From Agrobacterium salinitolerans (lineage in GTDB: Bacteria > Pseudomonadota > Alphaproteobacteria > Rhizobiales > Rhizobiaceae): DNA of 64,000 bases. Location of the stretch: assembly GCF_002008225.1 (NCBI RefSeq), contig NZ_MRDH01000003.1, positions 103,926 through 167,925 of the forward strand, given 5' to 3'. Within the stretch, counting starts at the first letter, position 1; every line of letters begins with the position of its first letter. The position numbers were made by a program, and so were the translations under genes. Of the stretch, positions 25,243 to 35,698 are shown in pieces. A model generated the notes under the pieces. That model had not been told where the DNA came from. It was given only the letters and a program-made list of their open reading frames with translations, and made no database searches.

Positions 25243-25725
25243 TCAACCGAACAGGGGAATATCCGGCTTGGTGAGCATCAGCCAGATGATACCGAGAACG
25301 GCGAAGAAGGCGGGGAAACCGCAGGCGAACCAGATGCGGTAGAGGCGGAACCATTGCGCCGGCAGGGCCTGTCCCGTTGCGGCGCAGTCTCGGGCGATAT
25401 TGCGCAGCCTGATCTGGATCCATACCACCGGCAACCAGAAAATACCGGTGAAGACGTAGAGGCCAAGCGAAAGGGCGATCCAGCCTTCGGTGAGCGGCCA
25501 GCCGATGACGCGGGCGAGAAAATAGCCGGTCGCCGGCTGGATGATCGCGGCGGTGGCGGTGAAGATCGTATCGGCAATGACGACGGTGCCTGAGACATGG
25601 GCGATCAGCACCGGGCTGGCCGTCCGCCGTGCCATCACCATAAAAAAGGCGATGCCTGCACCGGTGCCGAACAGCACCGTTGCGCCGATGACATGGGCAA
25701 GCCGCAGCAGTTCCTCAAGCGTCAT
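25243..25725 (-). CDS. DUF2269 integral membrane protein
   Basis: A 160-residue protein with four hydrophobic helices (about residues 5-25, 50-70, 80-102 and 135-155) and short loops, matching the DUF2269 family of inner-membrane proteins of unknown function. Its ATG overlaps the stop of the upstream SDR-DoxX gene by one base (TGATG), so the two are translated together. Such genes frequently accompany NAD-binding DoxX-like proteins, as they do here. Confidence 0.82.
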   Translation of the reverse strand: MTLEELLRLAHVIGATVLFGTGAGIAFFMVMARRTASPVLIAHVSGTVVIADTIFTATAAIIQPATGYFLARVIGWPLTEGWIALSLGLYVFTGIFWLPVVWIQIRLRNIARDCAATGQALPAQWFRLYRIWFACGFPAFFAVLGIIWLMLTKPDIPLFG

Positions 25726-27011
25726 CAGCGTTCATCCAGCGTGGCGAGGGCAACGAGTGTCAGGGCGATGGAAGGCAGAACCTTGACCAGAGGACCGAGC
25801 GGATCGAGCCAAAGCGTCGGTTCCAGCAGGCTGCCGCCGGCCAGATAAGCGGCGGTGACCAGCAGCATGGCGACAAGCGCCTTTCTGGTGAGCGGTCGAA
25901 GCAGGACGGCGATGCCGAGGCCTATATCGATGAGGCAGGTGGCGAGCGTGAGGATGACAGCCGGTGTCTGCGGCATAAAGGGCAGGAAATGCGCCGCTGC
26001 TCCGGTGATATTCAGCAGCGGCATGAGGCCGGATAGCAGCCAGAATAAAGAAAGGCAGAGAACGATCAGGGGTTTCAGCAGATATAATCTGGCAAACCAC
26101 AGGTCCTGCACGCCGGAAGGGTGGCCGGCCAGCGTCTGTTCCAGGTTCTTGAGTGACACCGTCGCCGGTCCTGCCTCATTCTCCGTCACGACGCCTTCCG
26201 ACATGACCGTCATGGCGGTCGAACGCAGCGGCGACCGCCAGCCGAGTCTGCCTGCGGCATCCGCCACGAGGCCGACGGGGCGCATGAAGGCGGCGGGAAG
26301 ATTTATGACCTGAGCATGGGGCAGACCCAGCCATTGCCGGTGTCTGGCGACCACGTCCTGCAATGTCAGCGTTTCCTTCGCGGCGAGTTCGAGATCGCTG
26401 TCCTGCGCAATTTCGCTGTCGATCGCCGCGCATACCACGGTTGCCACATCCTCCACCGCGACCGTCCGGACGGCGATTTGTCCATTGACGAGCGGCACCA
26501 CGAAGGGAAAGCCTGCAAGCGCGCGCACGAGTGCCGTGCCGCCGTGCGCGTTTCGCCCAACCACCAGCGCGGGGCGCAGAATGACGTGAGGTAGACCGCT
26601 GGCAGCGAGCGCCTCATCGGCGCGGCGTTTAGTGGCGAGGAAGGGCAGGCCGGATGCGGCCCCCGCCGTGCGGGCCGATATCTGGATTATCCGTCTGCCG
26701 CCCGCCTGCGCCGCTGCTTCATAGAGCGCCAGCATCGCCTTTTCCTGCGTCGCGGCAAGGTCATCCGACAGGCCGTCCTGCAGCGCGCCCGCACAATTGA
26801 CAATGACGTCCTGGTCATGGACGAGCGATGACCAATCTGTCGCGTGCGTCATCCTGGAAAGATCGGCTGACACCCAGTTGGCGAAAGGCCATTTGTCGCG
26901 GGCGCGGGTGACCGAACGCGCCAGCCCCGTCACGGCATGCCCGCGGAGGTGCAGGCTTTTGAGAACCTCCGAACCGATGAAACCTGTTGCGCCGAGAATC
27001 AATATCTTCAT
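25725..27011 (-). CDS. NAD(P)-binding protein fused to DoxX-like membrane domain
   Basis: A 428-residue fusion. The first ~290 residues are an atypical/extended SDR domain with the nucleotide motif GATGFIGSEVLKSL at the N-terminus and NCAGALQDG further on. The last ~130 residues hold four membrane helices with the DoxX-like pattern (LFWLLSGLMPLL, then TCLIDIGLGIAVLL). It probably puts an NAD(P)-dependent enzyme on the membrane. It forms a two-gene unit with the DUF2269 gene. The substrate is unknown; the domain pair recurs in proteobacteria. Confidence 0.83.
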   Translation of the reverse strand: MKILILGATGFIGSEVLKSLHLRGHAVTGLARSVTRARDKWPFANWVSADLSRMTHATDWSSLVHDQDVIVNCAGALQDGLSDDLAATQEKAMLALYEAAAQAGGRRIIQISARTAGAASGLPFLATKRRADEALAASGLPHVILRPALVVGRNAHGGTALVRALAGFPFVVPLVNGQIAVRTVAVEDVATVVCAAIDSEIAQDSDLELAAKETLTLQDVVARHRQWLGLPHAQVINLPAAFMRPVGLVADAAGRLGWRSPLRSTAMTVMSEGVVTENEAGPATVSLKNLEQTLAGHPSGVQDLWFARLYLLKPLIVLCLSLFWLLSGLMPLLNITGAAAHFLPFMPQTPAVILTLATCLIDIGLGIAVLLRPLTRKALVAMLLVTAAYLAGGSLLEPTLWLDPLGPLVKVLPSIALTLVALATLDER

Positions 27012-27135
27012 ACGAGGGATACTAGCGACCGCGGCTTAAAAACCAGTCGTGTTTTATTGCCGCATTCTCACACGGCGATTCATCTTTCGTTCTTTTTCTG
27101 TTGCGCATCAGGCTCGAATCCTGCGATGAGGGCGC

Positions 27136-28263
27136 ATGTTATTTTCACCGCAACAGGACGAAGCGCTGAAGGCTGTTTCCCGCTGGCTGAAGGAAGGCCG
27201 GACGCCGGTTTTCCGGCTGTTCGGTTATGCCGGAACGGGCAAGACGACGCTTGCCAAGCATTTTGCGGAAAATGTCGATGGCGAGGTGCTGTTTGCGGCC
27301 TTCACTGGCAAAGCCGCGCAGGTGCTGCGTTCGCGTGGCGCCACCAACGCCCGCACTATCCATTCGCTGATCTATCGCCCGCGCGGCGAAGAAACTGTCG
27401 AAGACGAGGAAACCGGCAAGACCTCGATTGCGCCGATGTTCTCCATCAACCGGCAAAGCCCGCTCGCCAAGGCGGCGCTGATCATCATCGACGAATGTTC
27501 GATGGTGGACGAGCAGCTCGGCAGGGATCTGATGAGTTTCGGCACGCCGATCCTCGTGCTCGGCGATCCCGGCCAGTTGCCGCCGGTTTCGGGCGGCGGC
27601 TTCTTTACCGAGCAGGAGCCAGATTATCTGCTGTCGGAAATCCATCGTCAGGCCAAGGACAATCCCATCATCCATCTTGCCATGGATGTGCGGGAAGGCC
27701 GGGAGATCATGCGCGGTGACTATGGTTCCGCGCAGGTGATCTCCAAGTCAGAGGTGACGCAGTCGCTGGTGCTCGATGCCGATCAGGTGCTGGTCGGAAC
27801 CAACCGCACCCGCCGTCGCTACAATCAGCGGCTTCGCGAGCTGAAGGGCTTTACCGCCGATTATCCGCAATCCGGCGACAAGCTGGTCTGCCTCCGGAAC
27901 GATCCCGCCAAGGGGCTGCTCAACGGCTCGCTATGGCAGGTAATGAGCTCTTCGCGCGAGACGGTGAAACCCGGCATCAACCTGATGATCCGGCCCGAAG
28001 ACGACGATATGGATCGTGGTGCTGCCAAGATCAAATTGCTGAAGGCGGCCTTCGAGGATGTGGAGACGGAAATTCCGTGGTCCACGCGCAAGCGTTATGA
28101 TGAATTCGATTTCGGCTATGCGCTGACCGTGCACAAGGCGCAGGGTTCGCAGTGGAACAATGTGGTTCTCTTCGACGAGAGCTATGCGTTCCGGGACTCG
28201 CGCGAAAGGTGGCTCTATACCGCCATCACGCGCGCGGCGGAGACCCTGACGATTGTTCGTTGA
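27136..28263 (+). CDS. RecD/TraA-like ATP-dependent DNA helicase
   Basis: A 375-residue superfamily 1 helicase. It shows Walker A GYAGTGKTT (residues 30-38), Walker B IIIDECSMVD, the motif III region LVLGDPGQLPPV, and motifs V-VI of the UvrD C-terminal fold (LTVHKAQGSQWNNVVLFDES and YTAITRA). It lacks the N-terminal RecD domain and has no recB or recC neighbour, so it is a stand-alone helicase of the short RecD2-like group. Its role is likely DNA repair or replication restart. The stop abuts the convergent MerR gene. Confidence 0.85.
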   Translation: MLFSPQQDEALKAVSRWLKEGRTPVFRLFGYAGTGKTTLAKHFAENVDGEVLFAAFTGKAAQVLRSRGATNARTIHSLIYRPRGEETVEDEETGKTSIAPMFSINRQSPLAKAALIIIDECSMVDEQLGRDLMSFGTPILVLGDPGQLPPVSGGGFFTEQEPDYLLSEIHRQAKDNPIIHLAMDVREGREIMRGDYGSAQVISKSEVTQSLVLDADQVLVGTNRTRRRYNQRLRELKGFTADYPQSGDKLVCLRNDPAKGLLNGSLWQVMSSSRETVKPGINLMIRPEDDDMDRGAAKIKLLKAAFEDVETEIPWSTRKRYDEFDFGYALTVHKAQGSQWNNVVLFDESYAFRDSRERWLYTAITRAAETLTIVR

Positions 28264-28962
28264 TCAGGCGCGGATGACGCCGAGCAGAACCGCCTTGGCG
28301 ACCGCCTGAAAGCGGTTGCTGGCATTGAACTTGCCGATGATCGTCGCCTCGAGAACATGGAGATCGCTGCCCGAAAGACCAAGAGCGCGGGCGAGCCTCA
28401 CCGGGGCGTAACCCTCCGCCATCAGTTCCAGGCATTTTCGTTCGGTGTCGGTGAGTGCGATGTCCTTTGCCGGCGCCCGTTCCGCGCCGTCCATGCCGTC
28501 CGCGTCCGTGTCGGCGACCAGCAGTTCCTCGATCTGCTGGGCCTGGCGCTGAAGGGTGGAAAGCTCGGCGGTCAATTCCCTCTTCCGCTGCCGCAACGCG
28601 GCGTGAAATATGTCGTCGGCCTCTTCCTGCGAGAGCGAACGGACGAGTTTTTCCATGATCTCGGTAATCGCTGCGACCGATATGCCGACTTCGCGACAGA
28701 CGTTAATGACGGCCATGCGCTGGACGTTGCGGTGGGTATAGACCCGCATCTGGCCGATGCGCTTCGAGGTCAGCAGCGCCTTTTCTTCGTAAAAATGCAG
28801 CGTTCGGTGGGTCACCCCGAAGATGTTGGCCATGTCGGCGATGGGCACGGGTTCTGCGGGCAGGGAGGAGGGCAGGCTTATATCCGGTAGAAAGCTGCTG
28901 ATCCTTAGATTGGGTTTGTCCTCGTCGCCGTGACTTTCGAACGGCATCCGGCCATCCTGCAT
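28264..28962 (-). CDS. MerR-type regulator with C-terminal LuxR-like HTH
   Basis: A 232-residue protein from the chosen start MQDGRMPFES. Residues 38-105 are a MerR winged helix (IADMANIFGVTHRTLHFYEE), 118-150 a coiled coil for dimerisation, and 170-230 a second DNA-binding-like domain in the LuxR/GerE style (LTDTERKCLELMAEGYAPV, then KFNASNRFQAVAKAV). The usual MerR effector domain is absent. An N-terminal tail of 35 residues is disordered. A longer start 30 codons upstream is possible. No obvious target gene adjoins it; pdxJ is divergent. Confidence 0.82.
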   Translation of the reverse strand: MQDGRMPFESHGDEDKPNLRISSFLPDISLPSSLPAEPVPIADMANIFGVTHRTLHFYEEKALLTSKRIGQMRVYTHRNVQRMAVINVCREVGISVAAITEIMEKLVRSLSQEEADDIFHAALRQRKRELTAELSTLQRQAQQIEELLVADTDADGMDGAERAPAKDIALTDTERKCLELMAEGYAPVRLARALGLSGSDLHVLEATIIGKFNASNRFQAVAKAVLLGVIRA

Positions 28963-29197
28963 TGTCTCCCCCTTCGCGCTCTTTGACAGCGTGCCTGCCT
29001 TTTTAAGGTGCCCGTTACTTGTTCCCCCAAGACGGGCATGTTTTTCGATCAAAACCTCATGCCAAACGCTACATCAGAACCGTAACGTGTATTGTCTGTT
29101 TTCGTTCCCGCAGTAATAAAAATTTTGCCGGCCTGCTTGCGATTGGCCTCGACCTGCGTGAAACAGGATGTCAATTCCGAACCGGAGCCTCGATGCC

Positions 29198-29953
29198 ATG
29201 CCCGCAAAACTTTCTGTCAATCTGAACGCAATTGCGATGTTACGCAACCGTCGCGATCTTCCATGGCCGGATGTCGCGCATTTCGGGCATATTGCACTGG
29301 CGGCGGGGGCAAGCGGGCTGACTGTACACCCGCGACCGGATCAGCGCCATATCCGCTTTTCCGATCTGCCGGTGCTGCGCGCCCTGATCGACGACAGTTT
29401 TCCCGGCGCGGAATTCAACATCGAAGGTTATCCGACCGAGGATTTCCTCGTTCTTTGCGAGGAAACCCAGCCGGAACAGGTGACGCTTGTGCCTGACGAC
29501 CCGTCGCAGGCGACGTCCGACCACGGCTGGGATTTCCGCAAGCACGGCGTTTTCCTGAAAGACGTGGTGGGACGCCTGAAGTCCGGCGGCATGCGCGTCT
29601 CGCTTTTTGCCGATGGCGATGGTGAGCGCGAGCCGGTGGAACTGGCGGCCGAGACGGGGGCGGCGCGTATCGAACTTTACACCGGCCCATATGGCGGCTG
29701 CTTTGACGATCCGCAAAAGGGCGATGCGCTTCTTGAAAAACTCGGGCAGACGGCGGATCATGCCAGAGCGCTCGGACTTGCTGTCAATGCCGGCCATGAC
29801 CTCACCGTGGCAAACCTGCCCAAGCTGATGGAACGTATCCCTTATCTCGCCGAGGTTTCGATCGGCCACGGGCTGACGGCAGATGCCATGGAATATGGCA
29901 TGGCTGAAACTGTCCGGCGTTTTTGTCAGGCCTGCGGTCAGCCTAATTCATAA
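29198..29953 (+). CDS. pdxJ: Pyridoxine 5'-phosphate synthase
   Basis: Joins 3-hydroxy-1-aminoacetone phosphate and deoxyxylulose 5-phosphate to make pyridoxine 5'-phosphate, the last ring-closing step of the DXP-dependent vitamin B6 pathway. The 251-residue TIM barrel opens [18 protein letters not shown] and contains [29 protein letters not shown] and the C-terminal [13 protein letters not shown], all conserved in PdxJ. The start at MPAKLSVN is favoured over an extended frame. Confidence 0.96.
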   Translation: MPAKLSVNLNAIAMLRNRRDLPWPDVAHFGHIALAAGASGLTVHPRPDQRHIRFSDLPVLRALIDDSFPGAEFNIEGYPTEDFLVLCEETQPEQVTLVPDDPSQATSDHGWDFRKHGVFLKDVVGRLKSGGMRVSLFADGDGEREPVELAAETGAARIELYTGPYGGCFDDPQKGDALLEKLGQTADHARALGLAVNAGHDLTVANLPKLMERIPYLAEVSIGHGLTADAMEYGMAETVRRFCQACGQPNS

Positions 29954-30025
29954 CCAAAGTCAATTTTTTCGCCTATGCTTTGCCTTGCGCATGCTCCGTG
30001 CGCAGATTTTGGAAGGCAGAGACAT

Positions 30026-31291
30026 ATGCAAGAACATCATGTTGTCGTCGTGGGTGGAGGCTTCGGCGGGTTACAACTGGTGCACGGGCTGGAGGGGCTC
30101 CCTGTCCGCATCACATTGATCGACCGTCGCAATCACCACCTGTTCCAGCCCCTGCTGTATCAGGTTGCGACGACGGCGCTGGCGACATCCGAAATCGCCT
30201 GGCCGATCCGCCATCTTTACCGCGACCGCAAGGAGGTGACGACCCTGCTTGCGGAGGTGACCGGCGTGGACCGGGCGGCGCGGACCGTGCAATTGAATTC
30301 CGGCCAGGTAATCGGCTTCGATACGCTGGTGTTGGCCACCGGCGCACGTCACGCCTATTTCGGCCGTGACGAGTGGGAACGTTCGGCCCCCGGCCTCAAG
30401 ACGCTGGAAGATGCAACGACAATCCGCCGCCGACTGCTTCTGGCCTTCGAAAGGGCCGAACTTGCCACCAGTGAAGAGGAGCGGCAGGCGCTTCTGACCT
30501 TCGTCATCATCGGGGCCGGCCCGACCGGCGTGGAAATGGCGGGCATGATCGCCGAACTCGCCCACAGGGCGCTGCCGGCGGAATTCCGCAATGTCGATAC
30601 GACAAAGGCCCGTGTTCTGCTTGTGGAGGCGGGACCGCGCGTTCTGCCGGTCTTTACCGAGGATCTTTCGACCTATGCGAGGCAAGCGCTTGAGAGGCTT
30701 GGCGTCGAGGTTCTGCTCGGCACGCCGGTGACGGCCTGCACGGATGAGGGCGTGACGGTGGGCGAGACCCATTATCCGTGCCGCACCGTCGTCTGGGCCG
30801 CCGGTGTGCAGGCATCTCCGGCCGCCAAGTGGCTGAATGCCGCCGGCGACAGGGCAGGGCGTGTCATCGTCGGGCCGCAGCTTCATCTCGAAGACGATGC
30901 CGATATCTTCGTCATCGGCGATACCGCCGCCGTCAATCAGGAAAACGGCAAGCCGGTGCCGGGCATCGCGCCCGCGGCAAAGCAGCAGGGCGCCTATGTG
31001 GCAAAGGTCATCAAGGCGCGGCTGGAGGGCAAGCCGTCGCCATCGCCCTTCCGCTACAGCCATCAGGGTAATCTCGCCACCATCGGCAAACGCGCGGCGG
31101 TGATCGATTTTGGCCGGTTCAAGCTGAAGGGCGTGCTGGCCTGGTGGATATGGGGGCTTGCCCACATCTACTTCCTGATCGGAACGCGCTCGCGGCTGGC
31201 CGTGGCCTGGAGCTGGCTGTGGATTTACCTGAGCGGCCAACACAGTGCGCGGCTGATTACCCAGAAAGAGACGCTGAAGGACGAGGCCTGA
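30026..31291 (+). CDS. ndh: Type II NADH dehydrogenase (NDH-2)
   Basis: A 421-residue single-subunit flavoprotein that passes electrons from NADH to quinone without pumping protons. The FAD motif VVVVGGGFGGLQLV is at the N-terminus and the NADH-binding fold VIIGAGPTGVEMAGMIAELA is near residue 165. It carries AARHAYFGRDEWERSAPGLKTLEDA-like family segments and a C-terminal hydrophobic/amphipathic region that anchors it to the inner membrane. A bidirectional hairpin follows. Confidence 0.87.
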   Translation: MQEHHVVVVGGGFGGLQLVHGLEGLPVRITLIDRRNHHLFQPLLYQVATTALATSEIAWPIRHLYRDRKEVTTLLAEVTGVDRAARTVQLNSGQVIGFDTLVLATGARHAYFGRDEWERSAPGLKTLEDATTIRRRLLLAFERAELATSEEERQALLTFVIIGAGPTGVEMAGMIAELAHRALPAEFRNVDTTKARVLLVEAGPRVLPVFTEDLSTYARQALERLGVEVLLGTPVTACTDEGVTVGETHYPCRTVVWAAGVQASPAAKWLNAAGDRAGRVIVGPQLHLEDDADIFVIGDTAAVNQENGKPVPGIAPAAKQQGAYVAKVIKARLEGKPSPSPFRYSHQGNLATIGKRAAVIDFGRFKLKGVLAWWIWGLAHIYFLIGTRSRLAVAWSWLWIYLSGQHSARLITQKETLKDEA

Positions 31292-31302
31292 CGCCTGAAA
31301 AC

Positions 31303-31337
31303 AACAAGGGCGGGAAGCATGACTTCCCGCCCTTGTT
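31303..31337. terminator. Bidirectional hairpin between convergent genes
   Basis: AACAAGGGCGGGAAG (31303-31317), loop CATGA, CTTCCCGCCCTTGTT (31323-31337): 15 perfect base pairs between the ends of the convergent ndh and alcohol dehydrogenase genes. The A-rich and T-rich ends of the stem suit termination on both strands. Confidence 0.8.
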
Positions 31338-31359
31338 CATTTGGTCGTCTCTAGGCGTA

Positions 31360-32406
31360 TCACGCGTCGAGCGAGGCCATATCGATGACGAAGCGGTAAC
31401 GCACGTCGCTCTTCAGCACGCGCTCATAGGCTTCATTGACGTCCTTGATGTCGATCTTTTCGATCTCGGAGACGATGTTGTGCTTGCCGCAGAAATCCAG
31501 CATTTCCTGGGTTTCCTTGATCGAGCCGATCATCGAACCGGCGAGCGAACGACGGCCAGGAATGACCGAGAATGCGTGGACCGGGATCGCATGTTCCGGC
31601 ACGCCGAGCAGAACCATCGTGCCGTTGACCTTCAGCAGGTTGAGGTAGGCGTTCCAGTCGATTTCGGCGGAAACGGTGCAGAGAATCAGGTCGAAGGTGC
31701 CGGCGAGCTTCTCGAAGGTCGAGGCATCGCTGGTGGCGTAATATTCCTTCGCGCCGAGCTTCAGGCCGTCTTCCTTCTTCGACAGGGACTGGGAGAGAAC
31801 GGTGATATCCGCGCCCATAGCCGAACCGATCTTCACGCCCATATGGCCAAGACCACCCATGCCGACGATGGCGACCTTTTTGCCGGGGCCGGCATTCCAG
31901 TGATGCAGCGGCGAATAGAGCGTGATGCCGGCGCAGAGAAGCGGCGCAGAGGCATCCAGCGGAAGGTTTTCCGGGATGGAAAGGACGTAGTCTTCCCGGA
32001 CGACGATATGGTCGGAATAGCCGCCCTGGGTCGCGGTCTTGCCGTCTCTATCGACGGAGTTATAGGTTCCGACGAGACCGGGCATATATTGCTCGTTGTC
32101 GAGATCGCGCGTGGCGCAGCCGACGCAGGAATCGACGAAACATCCGACGCCGACATGGTCGCCGACCTTGAACTTCGTGACCTTGGAACCGACGGCGCGG
32201 ACGACGCCGGCGATTTCGTGGCCGGGAACGATCGGATAGACGGCGTTTTTCCATTCGTTGCGGACGGTGTGGATGTCCGAGTGGCAGATGCCGGCATATT
32301 TGATATCGATGACGACGTCGTCATCGTTTGGCTCGCGGCGTTCGAAGGTGAACGGGGTAAGCGGCTTCGACGCGTCGGTCGCAGCATAACCTCTAGCAAT
32401 GGCCAT
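31360..32406 (-). CDS. Zinc-type NAD(P)-dependent alcohol dehydrogenase
   Basis: A 348-residue medium-chain dehydrogenase of the YahK/cinnamyl-alcohol type. Catalytic zinc ligands Cys41 (AGICHSDIH) and His63 with Glu64 (PGHE) are present, and [13 protein letters not shown] binds the cofactor. The structural zinc site is reduced: Cys94 and Cys97 are kept, but the third and fourth positions are Arg100 and Met108 in [18 protein letters not shown]. The start at 32406 leaves about 190 bases to the divergent AraC gene. Confidence 0.9.
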   Translation of the reverse strand: MAIARGYAATDASKPLTPFTFERREPNDDDVVIDIKYAGICHSDIHTVRNEWKNAVYPIVPGHEIAGVVRAVGSKVTKFKVGDHVGVGCFVDSCVGCATRDLDNEQYMPGLVGTYNSVDRDGKTATQGGYSDHIVVREDYVLSIPENLPLDASAPLLCAGITLYSPLHHWNAGPGKKVAIVGMGGLGHMGVKIGSAMGADITVLSQSLSKKEDGLKLGAKEYYATSDASTFEKLAGTFDLILCTVSAEIDWNAYLNLLKVNGTMVLLGVPEHAIPVHAFSVIPGRRSLAGSMIGSIKETQEMLDFCGKHNIVSEIEKIDIKDVNEAYERVLKSDVRYRFVIDMASLDA

Positions 32407-32596
32407 CTGAATATCCTTATCGAGGGGTTGGGGACGGCGGAATATGCGATGGAAGCGTGAGGCGGCGTTAGAGCGATCCTCCGAGCTTTTTGCACGATCC
32501 TGCAAAAAATGCCCCGTGTGCTCTTTGCGGATGTCGGGTGGCTTTCTAGATAAGCAACATCCAATATATCTCTTCCTTCAGTTAAGGGATTTTCCC

Positions 32597-33505
32597 ATGT
32601 CCTTGCCGTTCAATGTCTATCGGGAGATCGCCTCCATCGCCGCGCGGCACGTCACGGAGGACGGCGAGGTGCGCACGGCGATAGAATCGCTGGGCATCAG
32701 CCGGCGCACGACGCCGAGCGCTCCCTGCCACGGCAGCTATCGTCCCTGTCTCGCCATGGTGATCCAGGGGTCGAAAAGCGTTCAACTCGGAACGGACACC
32801 ATCAACTACGGCGCGGGGGATTATCTTCTGACCTCGCTTGATCTGCCCGTTGCATGGCGGGTGGTGGAGGCGAGCAGGGAAGTGCCGCATTTCTGCATCT
32901 CGCTTGCCGTCGATAGTGAGAAGCTGGTCGATCTCATGCGGCGTGTACCGATCGATCCTGCGGTGGAGCCGACGAATGCGCAGCGCGGCATCGTCGTCAA
33001 CAGGGCAACACCGGAGCTTCTCGATGCCGCCATACGGCTCCTGCGTTTGCTTGATCGTCCGGCCGACATCGCCGCCATGGCGCCGCTGATCGAACAGGAG
33101 ATACTTTATCGCATCCTGACCGGACCGGCCGGCGGGCAGCTGATGAACGTCATCGCGTCCGGCAGCCATGGCAATCGCATCGCCCGCGCCATCGCCTGGC
33201 TGCGCGAAAATTTCGCGCGCCAGTTACGGATCGAAGAACTGGCCGAACAGGTCGGCATGAGCGTCTCGTCCTTCCACCATCACTTCAAGACGATCACGGC
33301 CATGACGCCGGTTCAGTATCAGAAGCAGCTTCGCCTGCATGAGGCGCGGCGGCTGATGCTGCTGGAGCGGCTGGATGCCGGCACCGCCGGCCATCGCGTC
33401 GGCTACCAGAGCCCGTCGCAGTTCAGCCGGGAATATAGCCGCTTTTACGGGCTGTCGCCGTCGCGCGATATTGATGCATCGCGGGAGATCAGCGCGGCCG
33501 GGTAG
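32597..33505 (+). CDS. AraC family transcriptional regulator
   Basis: A 302-residue regulator with an AraC_N-type ligand-sensing domain (about 20-180, including PCLAMVIQGSKSVQLG) and a C-terminal double helix-turn-helix (about 200-295, QLRIEELAEQVGMSVSSFHHHFK and SPSQFSREYSRFYG). It is transcribed divergently from the alcohol dehydrogenase gene, and regulators of this subgroup often control such adjacent dehydrogenase genes; that is inferred. The start at 32597 follows AGGGATTTTCCC. Confidence 0.88.
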   Translation: MSLPFNVYREIASIAARHVTEDGEVRTAIESLGISRRTTPSAPCHGSYRPCLAMVIQGSKSVQLGTDTINYGAGDYLLTSLDLPVAWRVVEASREVPHFCISLAVDSEKLVDLMRRVPIDPAVEPTNAQRGIVVNRATPELLDAAIRLLRLLDRPADIAAMAPLIEQEILYRILTGPAGGQLMNVIASGSHGNRIARAIAWLRENFARQLRIEELAEQVGMSVSSFHHHFKTITAMTPVQYQKQLRLHEARRLMLLERLDAGTAGHRVGYQSPSQFSREYSRFYGLSPSRDIDASREISAAG

Positions 33506-33549
33506 ATTGGTTCTTTGGGAAGGTTTTCCATTGCCTACGGAGCGCGGCG

Positions 33550-33709
33550 TTACCCCCCTCTGCCCTGCCGGGCATCTCCCCCTCAAGGGGGGAGATCGAT
33601 CTGCGGCAAGGTCTCGCCCATCTCGAAGCTTGGGAATGAAGCGACAAAAGGGACCCTTGCCGATCTCCCCCCTTGAGGGGGAGATGCCCGGCAGGGCAGA
33701 GGGGGGTAA
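33550..33709. repeat. Palindromic repeat, family A, copy 1 (complete)
   Basis: Two ~50-base arms in inverted orientation (33550-33600 and 33661-33709) flank a unique core of about 60 bases. Each arm reads ACCCCCCTCTGCCCTGCCGG outward-in, then carries its own hairpin (ATCTCCCC/GGGGAGAT). It lies in the 400-base gap between the AraC and TetR genes and could fold into one very large cruciform or hairpin. The remaining intergenic bases before and after show no gene. Confidence 0.88.
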
Positions 33710-33864
33710 AGCTCCACGCGCCGTCTATCTGCTAGCCAACGTATAACCCCCTGAAGTTCCCCGCAAGCTCCCTTTCACACTCCGCCGCACCGCGTCAATT
33801 CTCGTCCTCCCCTGAAGAATCCGCTTGACCCCAACGCAGCCTCCGCTTAAATGACGCTCGAACC

Positions 33865-33878
33865 GTACCGTACGGTAC
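33865..33878. promoter_or_regulatory. Palindromic operator upstream of the TetR gene
   Basis: GTACCGTACGGTAC is a perfect 14-base palindrome 29 bases before the TetR start, with a further partial repeat (ACCGTACC) on its left. Position and symmetry suit an autoregulatory TetR dimer site. Confidence 0.65.
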
Positions 33879-33907
33879 ATCAATCTAGCCCCTGGAGATG
33901 AAAAGAC

Positions 33908-35630
<1,723 letters not shown>

Positions 35631-35656
35631 GCTCCATCGCTTGGTGGAAGATATGG

Positions 35657-35688
35657 AGGCCGGGGCGAAAGCTCCGGCCTTTTGTTTT
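35657..35688 (+). terminator. Intrinsic terminator of ilvC
   Basis: AGGCCGGGGC (35657-35666), loop GAAA, GCTCCGGCCT (35671-35680) with one G-T pair, followed by TTTGTTTT. It is 27 bases after the ilvC stop. Confidence 0.92.
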
Positions 35689-35698
35689 CGATGTGCTC

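Noticed and set aside
31144..32460. Long plus-strand open frame covering the alcohol dehydrogenase gene
   Set aside because: It is antisense to a clear dehydrogenase with catalytic motifs and runs through a terminator hairpin and the end of ndh.
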